A program made the position numbers and the translations under genes. Positions 36,294-47,900 of a stretch of 64,000 bases of DNA are shown piece by piece. The stretch lies in the NCBI RefSeq assembly GCF_020379485.1, contig NC_063448.1:45393218-45457217 (forward strand), read 5' to 3'. The stretch comes from Brassica napus (lineage: Eukaryota; Streptophyta; Magnoliopsida; Brassicales; Brassicaceae). Within the stretch, counting starts at the first letter, position 1. Every line of letters begins with the position of its first letter. The notes beneath the pieces were generated by a model. It was not told where the DNA came from, did no database searches, and worked only from the letters and a program-made list of their open reading frames with translations.

Positions 36294-37154
36294 TGTTGGA
36301 ACAATAAAGCCAATGGGCCTTATTAAAATGTGAATAACAAATGATATGGGTCTGAGCCCATCAGAAATGTTAAATAAATGAAATGGTGAAGTGGGGAAAG
36401 TCCCACATCGGCCAGGAGAACAAAGTTTGAGCTGTTTATATATGATCTCATGATATCATGGGTTAAACAGCTTGAGAGAGGAGAGGGCTCCCCACGCGCG
36501 CCGCCACCGCCGTCCGGCCGGCTCGGCACGGCTTGGGCTTGGGCTTGGGTGTCGGGCCAGATAAGAATTATTCTTTTTGGACCAAATTAAGCTCAACGTT
36601 TTGCCATTTATTTCGGAAAAAAAACAGCATACAATTTTATTTAAAACGACAAGTAGTTTGTTTAGAAAATAAAAACGCCATGCATGTTATCCTTTCGAAA
36701 GTTTTAAAACGAGATAAGAGAGAGTCTTGAGGAAGAAGTTTCGGAACTCAACTTCCCTCGATCTCCGCGAGATTCTCGCCCACGTGCAGCAGCTGTTGCG
36801 GGAAGTGGGTCGTCTCCGTCTCTTTAAATATCGCATCTCATCTCCATTCATTTCTGAACTTTTTCACTGCAAAATACCAACAAAAACTCCTACGCGTAAG
36901 TCTAGAGAGTGTTTCGTAGATTATTAGTTCGTAGAGGTTCTTCACGAGTGCCGCGTGATAACCTTACATGGTTTTATCCTGGGACTCATATTCGTACAGA
37001 TCCGTCGCACTAACGGAGCGAATATTAAGAGTTAAGGAAAGATATTCGTCTCGACTCCATGGTTTCGTTTCCATTTCGGTTTGAATCGTCTATTTTTTCC
37101 TTAACATCGTATTTATATTATCGTTTCTGTCGAACCGGTTTTACGGCTTCTACA
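36294..37154 (+). repeat. 3' LTR, 861 bp
   Basis: Same length as the left LTR, preceded by the purine tract ending GGGGGAT and followed by TAGTT. Shared features include the TTTAAATA box (36825-36832) and the ATTAAGAGTTAAG segment (37024-37036). Confidence 0.93.
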
Positions 37155-37159
37155 TAGTT

Positions 37160-37637
37160 TTCGGGGTGTTTGTGTAGATCATCACCGGCTGACTATGGAG
37201 AAGGTGCTTTTTTTATGATGTGAGAGTCTTTGTTGAGTTTTACTATTCCGACTCCGGTGCAGCGGTTGTCATTATGTTCTTTCCTTGGATGGTGGTCGTT
37301 GAACGTTGAGCTGCATTTAATATAGGAAAAGATAAAGTAATGTTTTGATTGAATATAGGGTAATTCTCCTAAATAGTCTTTTCTAAGTTTATGTCTCAAA
37401 ACTAGCTCCTCGGATTGAAAGTCAGGCGACCAACACTGTCATCATCTCCGGCGAACAACTCTGTCATCATCGTCAGTGAATAACACGAAGCTTTAATTCT
37501 CCAACGACGCCTCTCGGTATGATCCAAAGTCTAGGGTTTTGATATTTAATTATGGGGCTTCTGTCTTCTATGATAATTGCTTGCGTTTTATATCTACTTG
37601 AGAACTAATAAGAAGTGTACGACCGACTAGATCGATT
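37160..37637. other. Flank and leader-like sequence
   Basis: The first 200 bp continue the Copia target site. From about 37400 the sequence becomes CT-rich, with TCATCATCTCCGGCGAACAAC and an exon/donor-like CTCTCGGTATGATC at 37512-37525, consistent with the 5' leader of the calnexin fragment that follows. No other gene is visible. Confidence 0.35.
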
Positions 37638-37895
37638 ATGAGAGACCGGCAACTATTTTCTGGCCTTTTGCTTATCTTAGCTTTCGTTTCGCTCTAGAAA
37701 CTTTGCTACTGTGACAATTAGATTAGACGGTATAATTTCTATTTCCTCGGAAAACGTTTTAATAGTTTCAAAGATTTGGATCTCTGATTAACGTAGTTTG
37801 TTGATTGGATTCTCGTTTTTCTATCCAGGTGTTGTATGAATCGTTCGATGAGGCATTTGATGCTCGCTGGATTTTTGAAGAATGGCGAATACGAA
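37638..37895 (+). pseudogene. CNX1: Calnexin 5' fragment
   Basis: ATG 37638 opens M-R-D-R-Q-L-F-S-G-L-L-L-I-L-A-F-V-S-L, a signal peptide closely matching the one I know from Arabidopsis calnexin 1, an ER lectin chaperone. It is followed by TAG at 37695-37697 in place of Gln, then K-L-C-Y-C-D. An intron ends TTTTTCTATCCAG at 37828. The next exon reads V-L-Y-E-S-F-D-E-A-F-D-A-R-W-I-F, the family's YESFDE-FDGRW motif, then shifts one base before K-N-G-E-Y-E. Homology stops near 37895. The fragment keeps leader, intron and exon starts but lacks the lectin, P-domain and membrane segment. Confidence 0.75.
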
Positions 37896-37899
37896 CGTA

Positions 37900-38590
37900 T
37901 TGTGTACATACACCTGCATTGTATTTTGTTTATGATTCGGATTTGAGTAAGTGAAGTTAGTTGTAATGTGTTGCATTTCATCATATAGATGAGTCAAATC
38001 GAGAATGTTGGTGGAAGTTTGAATCAAATTTGAGTTAGTGGTAGTGTAATTTGTAAACCTCACGTTATAATGTTGAATAGTTGGTCTTATGATGCAAATT
38101 GCTTTCTTAGTAATAATTTTGAAGTACTTTGAACCTCTTTAAATGGAAACCCTGCTCTCTATGAACGGATTTACAAAGGCTATTAAGTATGCATGATTTG
38201 TTTGAATCTTGCTCTAGTTGTTGAACTTGAGTTGTTGGTGATTTATCCACTTTTGAATAAAAGCTTCTTTGCTAAGGTACCCCTTTATTTGGTTCAGGTG
38301 TATGGAAGAATGAGCATGTACTACAATGTTAATATTGTTCAAAGAATGAAGAATGAAGTAAAATTGGAAGCTTTAGACGTTTATGTTTAATTTGTGAAAA
38401 ACTGTAACTTTTTTAGGATTTCATTAAACTTTTTTCAGGAAGGATATCAAGAAAACTGTAACTAATTGTTATTCAATTTAACCAAAAATAAGAAAAAAAA
38501 ACTGGGTTCCGAGGGCAATAGAACTTGGAGCAGTAGTGGTTTATTCGCTTGCCTAACGGTGGATCTTTGTTGTTAAGCAAAACAAAAAAG
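37900..38590. other. Spacer between calnexin fragment and tandem array
   Basis: AT-rich sequence with a chance frame of 65 codons at 38193. No gene or repeat family recognised. Confidence 0.35.
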
Positions 38591-39301
38591 TATATATATT
38601 AGGATATCAAGTAACATATTCAGGAAGGACTTCCTGAAAATTTAATATTTAATTAAAAAATAAAATGTTAAGATAATAAATAACATATTTATGAAGACCT
38701 TCTTGAAAATTTAGTATTTAATTAAAAGAAAAATGTTAAGATAGCAAGTAAACTATTTAGGAAGGGTTTTTGAAAATTTAATATTTAATTAAAAAGAAAA
38801 ATGTTAGAATAGCAAGTTAAAATGTAAATATTAACAAAACTTGCATATATATCATATTTAGGATATCAAGTAACATATTGAGGAAAGGCTTCCAGAAAAA
38901 TTAATATTTTATTAAAAAAATGTTAGGATAGTAAATAACATATTTAGGAAGACCTGCCTAAATATTTGATATTTAATTAAAAAGAAAAATATTAGGATAA
39001 CAAGCTGAAATATTTAGAAATGGCTTCTTGAAAACTTAATATTTAATTAAAAAGGTAAAATATTAGAATAGCAAGTTAAAATGTATATATTAACCAAACT
39101 TACATATATCATATTTAGGATAGCAAATAACATTTTCAAGAAGGACTTCCTGAAAATTTAATATTTAATTAAATAAGAAAATGTCATGATAGCGAATAAC
39201 ATATTTAGAAAGGCCTTCCTGAACATTTAATATTTAATTAAAAAAGAAAATGTTAGGATATCAAGTAAAATATTTAGGAAGGGCTTCTTGAAAATTTAAT
39301 A
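38590..39301. repeat. AT-rich tandem array, left part
   Basis: Units of roughly 65-75 bp built from TTAGGAAGGxCTTCxTGAAAA, TTTAATATTTAATTAAAAAG and AAATGTTAGGATAGCAAGTAA. Every three to four units the block ACAAAACTTxCATATATATCA is inserted, giving a longer period near 255 bp (compare 38600, 38860 and 39115). The array continues at 50983 after the Helitron. No coding sequence. Confidence 0.85.
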
Positions 39302-39706
39302 TCACAATACTAAAAGCCCCATTTCCTCAAAATCTAGGCTGCCACGTCACCTAAAATAATCAGCCACTCACAACATTTGGTTTCGGGCTGGGCTTCGATT
39401 TTGTTTCAATGGGTTTGTTTTGTTTTTCGGTCTGGGCTAATGGGCTTCGTCTGGTTTGTGTTACGGCTTACTCCTTGACTTAAACTTAGATCTACGGAGG
39501 CAAGTCGCGAGTCTCTCCTTCTCTTCCCCATTTCTCTTCGTCTTCTCCTCTGTGTTTTGATCATCCCATTCTTCACGATCGGTTTCTTTCAATCAATTCC
39601 GCCATCAATTTCTTCTTTATGGTTTCTTTTCATCTTCCCCCTTTCGTCCTTCTTTATATATTGTTTCTTCCCCCGTGTACAAATCAAAACCCTAGAAACT
39701 CAATCG

Positions 39707-42273
39707 ATGGCAATGAAACCACATGGGAAGTCGATTGTGTCCTCCGATAACGACGAAAAAGTCGTCTTCTTTAAAGATCTCTCGCTGGGTCCCCACGAAG
39801 CTCAGTTGCGGTTTCGGCTCATCCATTTCTGGGAGGCTTGGAATTCGCTAAAGAAGACGCTTATTGGCATGGAGATGCTACTCATCGACGAACATGTTAT
39901 AGTAATTAGCCGTTTTTTTATCATTTCGAAAGAAGTTTATGCTTATCGTTCTTCACTTACGTATATTGGTTTCTCTTATGTTGTTATTCGCTGGGAACTG
40001 TTATTCAAGGATTCATTTCCCCAGGGCGTATCGAAAAATATCTGCCTGAGATGAAGCGAGGATCTGTTTACAAACTCAACAACTTCTACGGATCCAGAAA
40101 CAAATCAGTGTTTCGGGTTGCTGATCATACCGTTACAGTGTCATTCTCATGGAACTCGGAGTTGACGGTTCTTCTAGACTGTCCCACTCATTTTGATGCG
40201 GACAGTTTCCGGTTCCATTCATATGAAGAGTTTCAAGCTAACTGCGACCTCAAAGGAGACCTCTACAGTAAGCTCTGTGATTCCCAACGTTATTTTTTAG
40301 TTGAGTTTCTTGATAATTAGAATGTTGCTTAGATACGTAGATATGAAATTGGTTGAATCAATTTTTTGGGTTTGTTCAGTATTCTCTGAACTCGGTCCTC
40401 GGATTTTATTAGTTTTTTTTTATCGCCGTAGAAGAAATATATGCTTAAAAAAAATAAAATTATAAATACCTGTTGTTTTCATATTAGTATATTTAGCATT
40501 GTATATTGAGAGACATGTGAAGCTCTTGCGAGGGTACAGAGTTATTAGCCTACCTTTTATAAATAAAGATATCTGTCGAGTACGTAAAAACTTGGATTAT
40601 TAGAATTGCTTAGATTCTTTTAAACTTAAAGTTTATAAAATGTGTAAGACAAAAAAAGTTGACAATATTAAAATATTTTTTGCTGTGATTCATTAAGTTA
40701 ATGAATTTTAATTTAGATGTAACTATTGTGATGTTTATCTAGATGTTGTTGGCCACATGAAGTTGGTTAATGGTCAGAGTATCGTTGAGGCACCAGTTCT
40801 TGACGAAGTGGAGATAGCAAAAGCTAGGCGTGTTCTGATTCATATCCAATCACATGAGTAGGTGTACATTATTTTTTGGAAACTACTTCTCTTTACTCCT
40901 ATTAACTATTTAGTATCGTTTTTTTCAGTGGATCGGTCATGAAGCTCTACCTTTGGGATCAGGCTGCAAGAGACTTCTGCAAAAAGTTCAAGTCGTACGA
41001 GGACACACCCACTGTGTTACTGGTCACGACCGTTAACACGAAGACTCTCGGAGGTTCTGATTTTTATCTATACTATAGGTCTCTTACAGTTATATATCAG
41101 CATTTTGTGTTCTTTAATGGGTTTTTTCATTTGACAACAGGTACTCTGGCCTTGAACTCAATGTCCTCTTCGCGTGTGTTTATGGACTACGATGTCCAAC
41201 CTACCATAGATTACTTCAGTTGGTAAGCGTATATGTGTTTTGCTTTTACTCTTTTACTCAATGAAGTGCTCGCGTTACCTCACTGCGTTGACTGACTAAA
41301 TCAATTATTTTTACTCTGTCTCAGGTTGGGCTCTAATCCCGATATTGCTGAGCAGGTTAATGCAGAGGTAGTCACCAAACGTGAGACAATGACTATAGGG
41401 GAAATATTCTCCTACATCGAGCAGGAATCTGCAAAGGTAAATTCAATCTATATAACTTCAATCGCTAAGAGAAATTTATATTCCTATGCAAATTCGCAGG
41501 ACGCCTTCTTTGAGTGCACGGCTACGATCGATGACGTAGTGCATGGTTCTTCTTGGTACTATATTGCCTGCAGTGGATGCCATTCTAAGGTTAGCAAAGG
41601 TCCAACTTCGTTGATCTGTACAAACAAGAAGTGTGGAAAGGTTAACGTATCTGGTGTTCCACAGTAAGAACTCTAACCTGGACTTCAATTAAGTTTTTAT
41701 TGGTATTAGGTTCTCATTCTTTCATAACAGGTACCTGTCAAAGATATCCGTTTATGACAACAGTGAGCAAGCTGTCTTTGTGCTACTTGGTGAAGCTGGT
41801 CGTGAGCTGACTGGGAAGCCAGCATCAGAGTTAGTCAGAAGCTATTTTGAGGTAACTTTATATAGGTATATAAGCTCTGAAACGTTTTGGGTAGATGTTG
41901 TTTTCTTTTCATCATGCTAAGCTCTTAAACGTATAAGCCTGGCCCTGTTTTGATTGAATGTCAGGCTAATGGGAACGAAGGAGTTAACCTTGAGGCGCCT
42001 GTTCCGGAAGCTCTAATCAGCACCATCGGTCAGAAGCATAAGTTTTGTGTCAAAGTTACAGAGCATAACTTTTCTGGTAAGACCCGAGCTCTTATCGTGA
42101 CCAAGATCCTCCCACTAGACACTTCACCAGACACAGTGTCTTCGGAAGATAACCAGGCTACTGCGACGTCTGAGGAGACATCCGAAAACCGTGTGGATTC
42201 AGCAGATGGGAGTAAGAGAACCTGTGACAGTTCTGAGCTGGAGAGAGCTAAACGCCCTAAGTATGGGAACTAG
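39707..42273 (+). CDS. Helitron RPA70-like single-strand DNA-binding protein, nine exons
   Basis: Exons, from splice signals and reading phase: 39707-39911, 40025-40267, 40743-40857, 40929-41053, 41141-41222, 41325-41436, 41500-41663, 41731-41851, 41965-42273. They total 1,476 nt (492 codons with stop) with no interruption. The first donor (GTTTTT) was chosen because it keeps phase. The protein resembles the large subunit of replication protein A: OB-fold segments (DLSLGPHEAQLRFRL; KRGSVYKLNNFYG; VMKLYLWDQAARDF), then a zinc-ribbon OB fold with C-S-G-C-H and C-T-N-K-K-C-G (41500-41660). The C-terminus is acidic and ends KRPKYGN. Plant Helitrons often carry such genes, presumably to coat the displaced strand. 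It could also be called a replication factor A protein 1-like gene. Confidence 0.88.
40437..40570 (+). repeat. 134-bp inverted repeat, arm 1 (RPA intron 2)
   Basis: ATATATGCTTAAAAAAAATA to CTTTTATAAATAAAGAT inside the second RPA intron. Its reverse complement appears at 43228-43361 with only a few differences over the same 134 bp. Confidence 0.88.
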
Positions 42274-43227
42274 GGTTCTCGTGACACTTCTCAGAGATTG
42301 CAACTTCTATTCAGTTTACGTGTTTGTCTCCTTTACAATTGCATGCATGGTTTTTTCATTATGTCTTTGAATTATGAGAGTTTTTTCCTTGGCTATGGTT
42401 TCTCTCATTTTGAATTATCAGAGTTTTTTTTAAGAATCATTTGTTATCAAATATCAGAGTGTTTAAATAATTTGGGTCAACATGTTATTTTTTACTTATT
42501 TCCATTTGATTGACTTAAATCCAACGAATAGTATGAATATATTTCCATATCGCAAATCCATAAGGTTTATGACAAACCCAACTGGTCCGTAAATACATTA
42601 GGATTTACTTACTAAAAAGAGAAAATAACGTTATTGTCAAACACAATTATTAAATGTGTTTTCCTTCACTAACGTAAAAAATATTCCCTTATCTCAATCA
42701 CTTTAATATCTTTCCTATCCTTTCTCCTAAAGAATTAAAAAAAAACGCTTTCTACTCCCATCTCCATATTCGATTATCAAAACGCTCTGTAACATTTTTC
42801 TTCCCCTTCTCTGTTCTTCCTTAGGTCCTTTTACAGTTGTCTACAAAGATCGCCAAACGACTCTGTAAGTGTAACAAATTTTTACAAACAAATGGTATAC
42901 GAATATTAATCCACCCCTGTAGTTAACAATCTATTTGCTTCTCAGGATAAAGTTACACAAAAATGGAGAACACACCTCGAACACCCCCTTTGGAAACTGC
43001 AGGTACAAAAATACACACTTTTGCATATAGTATTGTATTTACCAAACGGAATTGAGAATAGTTCATATGGCTTTAAAACATAATACGTATAAAACAAAAC
43101 CACAACTCTTGGTTTAGCATGTCTCCCAATATACTTAAGCTAGATATATTAATATGGAGATAACAGGTATCTGAAGTTTTATATTCTTTTACATCGCAAA
43201 TTATTTTTATTAAATAATAACATTTCA

Positions 43228-43361
43228 ATCTTTATTTATAAAACGTAGGCTAATAACTCTGTACCCTCGCAAGAGCTTCACATGTCTCTCAATATACTAA
43301 GCTAAATATACTAATATGAAAACAACAGGTATTTATAATTTTATTTTTTTAAAGCATATAT
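43228..43361 (-). repeat. 134-bp inverted repeat, arm 2 (Rep/helicase intron 1)
   Basis: The inverted partner of 40437-40570 (shared CTGTACCCTCGCAAGAGCTT). A third, partial and more diverged copy in the same orientation as this arm lies just upstream at about 43118-43185 (CATGTCTCCCAATATACTTA). Confidence 0.88.
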
Positions 43362-43369
43362 TTGTTCCA

Positions 43370-44980
43370 ACTATATAAAAAAACTAATATATAAGTTGAG
43401 AAAATGACAGATATTACTCATAACATATTTTAATATTATGCTTTTAATTTACAACTTTTAATGATGTTTTGAAAAAAAACTTTGGGGAAAAAAAATAAAA
43501 TAAAAACATTTCGTATTTGAAAACATATAATCCAAAAATATTTTAAAAAGTATTTTTTCCTCCTTAATTTTTTCTGTTATTTTTAATTTTTTTTTAAAGT
43601 TTTTTTTATGTTTCTTTAATATTTATATATTTTTTTATTTTTCAAATTTTATAAAATTTTAAAATATATCTACGGTATTAATGTCATTTACCTATTAAAT
43701 GAAACATTTTGGTAATTTTCCTCCTTATGATATAATTTAGTGACCAAAACTTGAAAATTGTCTATTTATAAGAATAACCCAATTCAAAATGAGATAAAAA
43801 ATTTATAATACAATTATGATTGACATATTATACATTTGTCGATCATATTGTAGAATAATTACATATAGCCTATAAAATTTAGAACTGAATTACAGATGGG
43901 ATCCAACTGGTCTACACAAATCTGTTAAAACTTTGTAAGGTTAGTAATCAATTATTAAAAAAACATAAATTATATTCGTGGACTTAATTGTATACTATAG
44001 AAAGCACTGTATTTTACTATCATTTTATTAGCGACATATAACAGAACCTGGAATTCTCATATATGACATGTATATGGTTTGATAAACATAAGATAATTCT
44101 TTTTGAAATAATAGCATGGTAAAAAAATTAAAAAAAAAACTCTCTATATAGTAAATAAACTAAAACTAACATTTTCTGTATTATTATTGTCTTATATTTT
44201 ATACAAACTCACTCAATTTTTTGTTATTTTTTATTTTATACATATAATAGAAGCCGGAGTTCGCATATATTATTATTCCATTTTAATAAGAGTTAGTGTT
44301 AATAAGGGGAAAAGCATGTATATGGTTTGATAAACATAAGATAAAACTCTTTTAATAAAAACGTGGTAAGAAAAGTAATAATATGTATGTATATAGTCAA
44401 TGAATTTCTTCTTCTTTGTATGAATGATATGTGTTTTGCTTGCACTCGCGAGGCTAATAATTTTCAAATTTATAGATACATAATCAATTAAAAAATCATT
44501 AGAATAAATAATTTTTATTTTTATGAAATATTTAGTAATTAGCTAAATATTAATTTCTAATACAAGATGAACTTTTTAAAATAATTTTCTGCCCTATCTA
44601 TTATTGCATTATCTGCACTATCTAACTTTCTGCACGATCTATTACCGTCTTAATTATCATATTTTGCCTCAGTTTTTTTACCTATTTTTATTTTTTACAA
44701 TTTTTAAATTTTGTTATTTTTTTTTATTATTTTCTAGTTTTTTTTAGTTTTAAAAGTTTTTCATATATCTAGAGTATTAGTTTCATGTTACTCTTTTTAT
44801 TCTTTGTTGCCCTCACCGAGGCTTGCATAATGATCTGAACCGTGACATTCTTCTAAATAATTTTTTATAACGATGAGTATAAAATATACCTTAAACTTTA
44901 TTTGTGATATGTTGTTTTCCCATAACTTTACAGAAAATAGTATATAGATATATTATAACACCTTCCTAAATTGTATTCGT
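43370..44980. other. Long AT-rich first intron of the Rep/helicase gene
   Basis: About 1.6 kb, very AT-rich, with runs of T and A and no open frame. It lies within the 1.98-kb intron between predicted exons 1 and 2. It may hold sequence repeated elsewhere in the Helitron family; AAGCATGTATATGGTTTGATAAACATAAGATA-type phrases occur twice (near 44068 and 44310). Confidence 0.45.
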
Positions 44981-47900
44981 CCAGAAACTTCTACCGGAAT
45001 CACACAAAAAAGAAAAAGAGGTCGCCCACTCGGAGCACGCAACAAATCCAAAGGTGTGTCATTATTCTCAAGATATATTATTTTGTACTCCACAAGCATA
45101 TTATTTTAAATTATGATTATATTTTGTAGTCAATCAGATATGCAATCCACCGACGTTCAAACCCAAATATTATGATTGTAAGTTTAAAAGAATTATAATA
45201 ATATATTCTTCATCAGTATCTATTGATAAACTAATTGAGTTATCTAATTTAATCGTACAGGTGGCTGTGATAAATGTGACCTTTACGGTATAAAATCTGA
45301 TAAACCTATAAGCATTATTGTTCCTCAATGTCTTATGCTTATATTGTCTTAAATGGATCGCTTATCATTTAACCAGTGAGACACAAAAACGCACGAGGGA
45401 TGAGAAAAGCCATCTTGCTATCCAAACGAACGTTATCCCTGCCGCAAGGTAACTATCTCTGTCAACCACAAAACACTAAAGAAACGATTACAAAGCCTTA
45501 TTTATTCATCTGCATATGTAATACGCATAGGTCTACATGCTCCACGAGAATCCCATCGCTTACACCCAACAAGAACTGGGAAGAAAGGTACATATTTAAA
45601 AATACTATTTAAAATCAGTGTCGAGAATGATCACGATATTTAAGAAACCAAATCCGATCAATGTTAGATAATTCTGATGAAAAACTTTGGTTGCCAATAA
45701 CCTTCAATGCGGATCATAAAAGAATTTTTACTTTGTGTTTTTCAAAATGGCTTCTGAGCCTACAAAATACAGGAAATCATATATATATTATATCTCTTTA
45801 TAAAATATTAAACGCTTTTTACTATAAAAATACTAACCACAATATGTCTTAACAAATTGAAACACGTTTAACCACAGATAAAGGCTCCACATCTAAATCC
45901 GAAGATAACCCCATCGTAGAATGAACAAAATGTGGTGCATTAATGTGGACTTCAGAGAGTACTGGTAAAGAATCCAGAACAGGTGAACTAACCTTCACAA
46001 TTTGCTGTAACCATGGCCAAATAAAGCTTCCACCGATCAATCAACGCCCACCCCTGTTAGAAGAACTTCTTCAGTATAGGTGGTTTCGAGACGCTATTCG
46101 AGTCTATAATTCGGTACTGGCTTTCACCTCCATTGGAATGAAGATGGATTATAGTGTGGTGAATGCTCCCGGACCTTACACTGTACGGATTCAAGGTCAA
46201 ACCCACCATAGAATTGGCTCGCTTATACCGAGACAAGGCCGACCCCCCCGAATATCTCCAGTTTTATATATTTGATACGGGCAACGAAGTCAGAAACCGT
46301 TTAAACGCGATGGGCCAAACCTCAACAGAAGGTAATCTTGATAAGACAACCTTGGCGCGCCTCATCGAGATGATTGACGAGAATAACTGTTTAGCTAAGC
46401 TTTTCCGACGGGCACGTGACTACTACGAAGGCAGCGGGCAAGAGTTTAATATAAGGTTGCTCTCAGATAAAGGAAAAGGTAAAGAATATGATCTTCCGAG
46501 TACGAGTGAGGTCTCAGGCCTTATCGTAGGAGATATGTCATCAACAATTGGAGTACGAGATATAGTCGTTCAATTCCAATCTGACACTTTGCAGCAGATA
46601 CGTGACGACCACCCTCTGTACATGAGCCTCCAATATCCTCTTCTGTTTCCATATGGTGAGTATGGATTTCACCCCGAGATCTCATTACATCTCGAAACAG
46701 ACACCTCGAGAACAAGGCAGTTCCTGACGATACGCCAGTACTACGCTGCTCAGATACAAACACGTCTTAACCAGGGGATGACATTGGTTAAAGGGGATCG
46801 TCTCCTCCATCAATATGTTGTGGACGTTTTTACGGCAATCGAAGAAGACCGGCTAAGGTGGGCCAGGAATAATCAAGATGTTTTGCGAGCCGAGCTCTAT
46901 AGTAATGTACTCGATGCTGTTAGCAAGGGTGACACTGATGCTAAAATCATTGGACAAAGGTTCATACTGCCGCCAAGTTTCACCGGCGGGCCTCGATACT
47001 TAGTTGAGAAATACCATGATGCGATGGCTATCTGCAGAGAATATGGGAGCCCAGATTTGTTTATCACAATGACGGCCAATCCTAACTGGAGAGAGATTAA
47101 GGAACATCTTGAGATATACAATAGAGACTCTCCCAATGATAGACCAGACATCGAATGTCGGGTCTTTAAAATGAAGTTAGATCAGCTACTGAAGGATTTC
47201 AAAAACGGAACTTTCTTCAAGCCATACACAGCAGCTCTCCACAGAATAGAGTTTCAAAAAAGAGGCCTCCCTCATGCACATATATTATTGTGGTTTGAAA
47301 AGTCTTCCAGAACACCAAGTTCGGAAGAAGTAGATGAGATTATTTCAGACGAGCTCCCAAACAAAGAAGAAGACCCAGAAGCTTATAATTTAGTGACAAA
47401 ACACATGATCCATGGTCCATGTGGTGTCATTAATCCGAAGTCACCGTGTATGGAAAATAATGTGTGCACAAAGAAGTATCCTCGGCCGTATAATGACAGC
47501 ACTTCGATTGACAAATCAAGGTATGTATTATATCGTCGCCACCGGAATGAAAATGAGTCTGTGGTTAAAAGTGGAGCAAATTTAAACAACACGTTTGTTG
47601 TACCTCATAACATTAATATCCTAAAGAAGTATGAGGCTCATATTAATGTGGAATGGTGTAATCGTACAAGTGCAGTGAAATACTTATTCAAGTACATAAC
47701 CAAGGGTGTTGACAGAGGATCCGCAGTTATTGAAAAAAGAAATACGGCAACTACCTCTGACACAATGGCTTCTGGAGAACCAAAGGAAAAAGTGATTAAG
47801 CAACGGAATGAGATCCAAGAATACATCGAAGCTCGGTATTTATCAGCTTGTGAGTCCATGTGGCGAACTTTCAAATTTCACATACACAAAAGAAAGCCGT

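Larger units (their letters stand above)
29971..37154 (+). mobile_element. Copia LTR retrotransposon, nearly intact
   Basis: LTRs of 861 bp each (29971-30831 and 36294-37154), TG to CA, flanked by perfect 5-bp duplications TAGTT (29966-29970 and 37155-37159). The internal region has a long structured leader, one gag-pol frame (31465-35691) broken by a single TGA, about 600 bp of untranslated sequence and a polypurine tract (TGTGGGGGAT, 36284-36293). The LTRs differ at fifteen or more single bases and in a GC-rich patch, a few percent, so insertion is fairly recent. No methionine-tRNA primer site is visible after the left LTR. Confidence 0.95.

Noticed and set aside
38590..39300. CRISPR-like array suggested by regular repeats
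   Set aside because: The units are contiguous tandem repeats without unique spacers, in a plant nuclear context.
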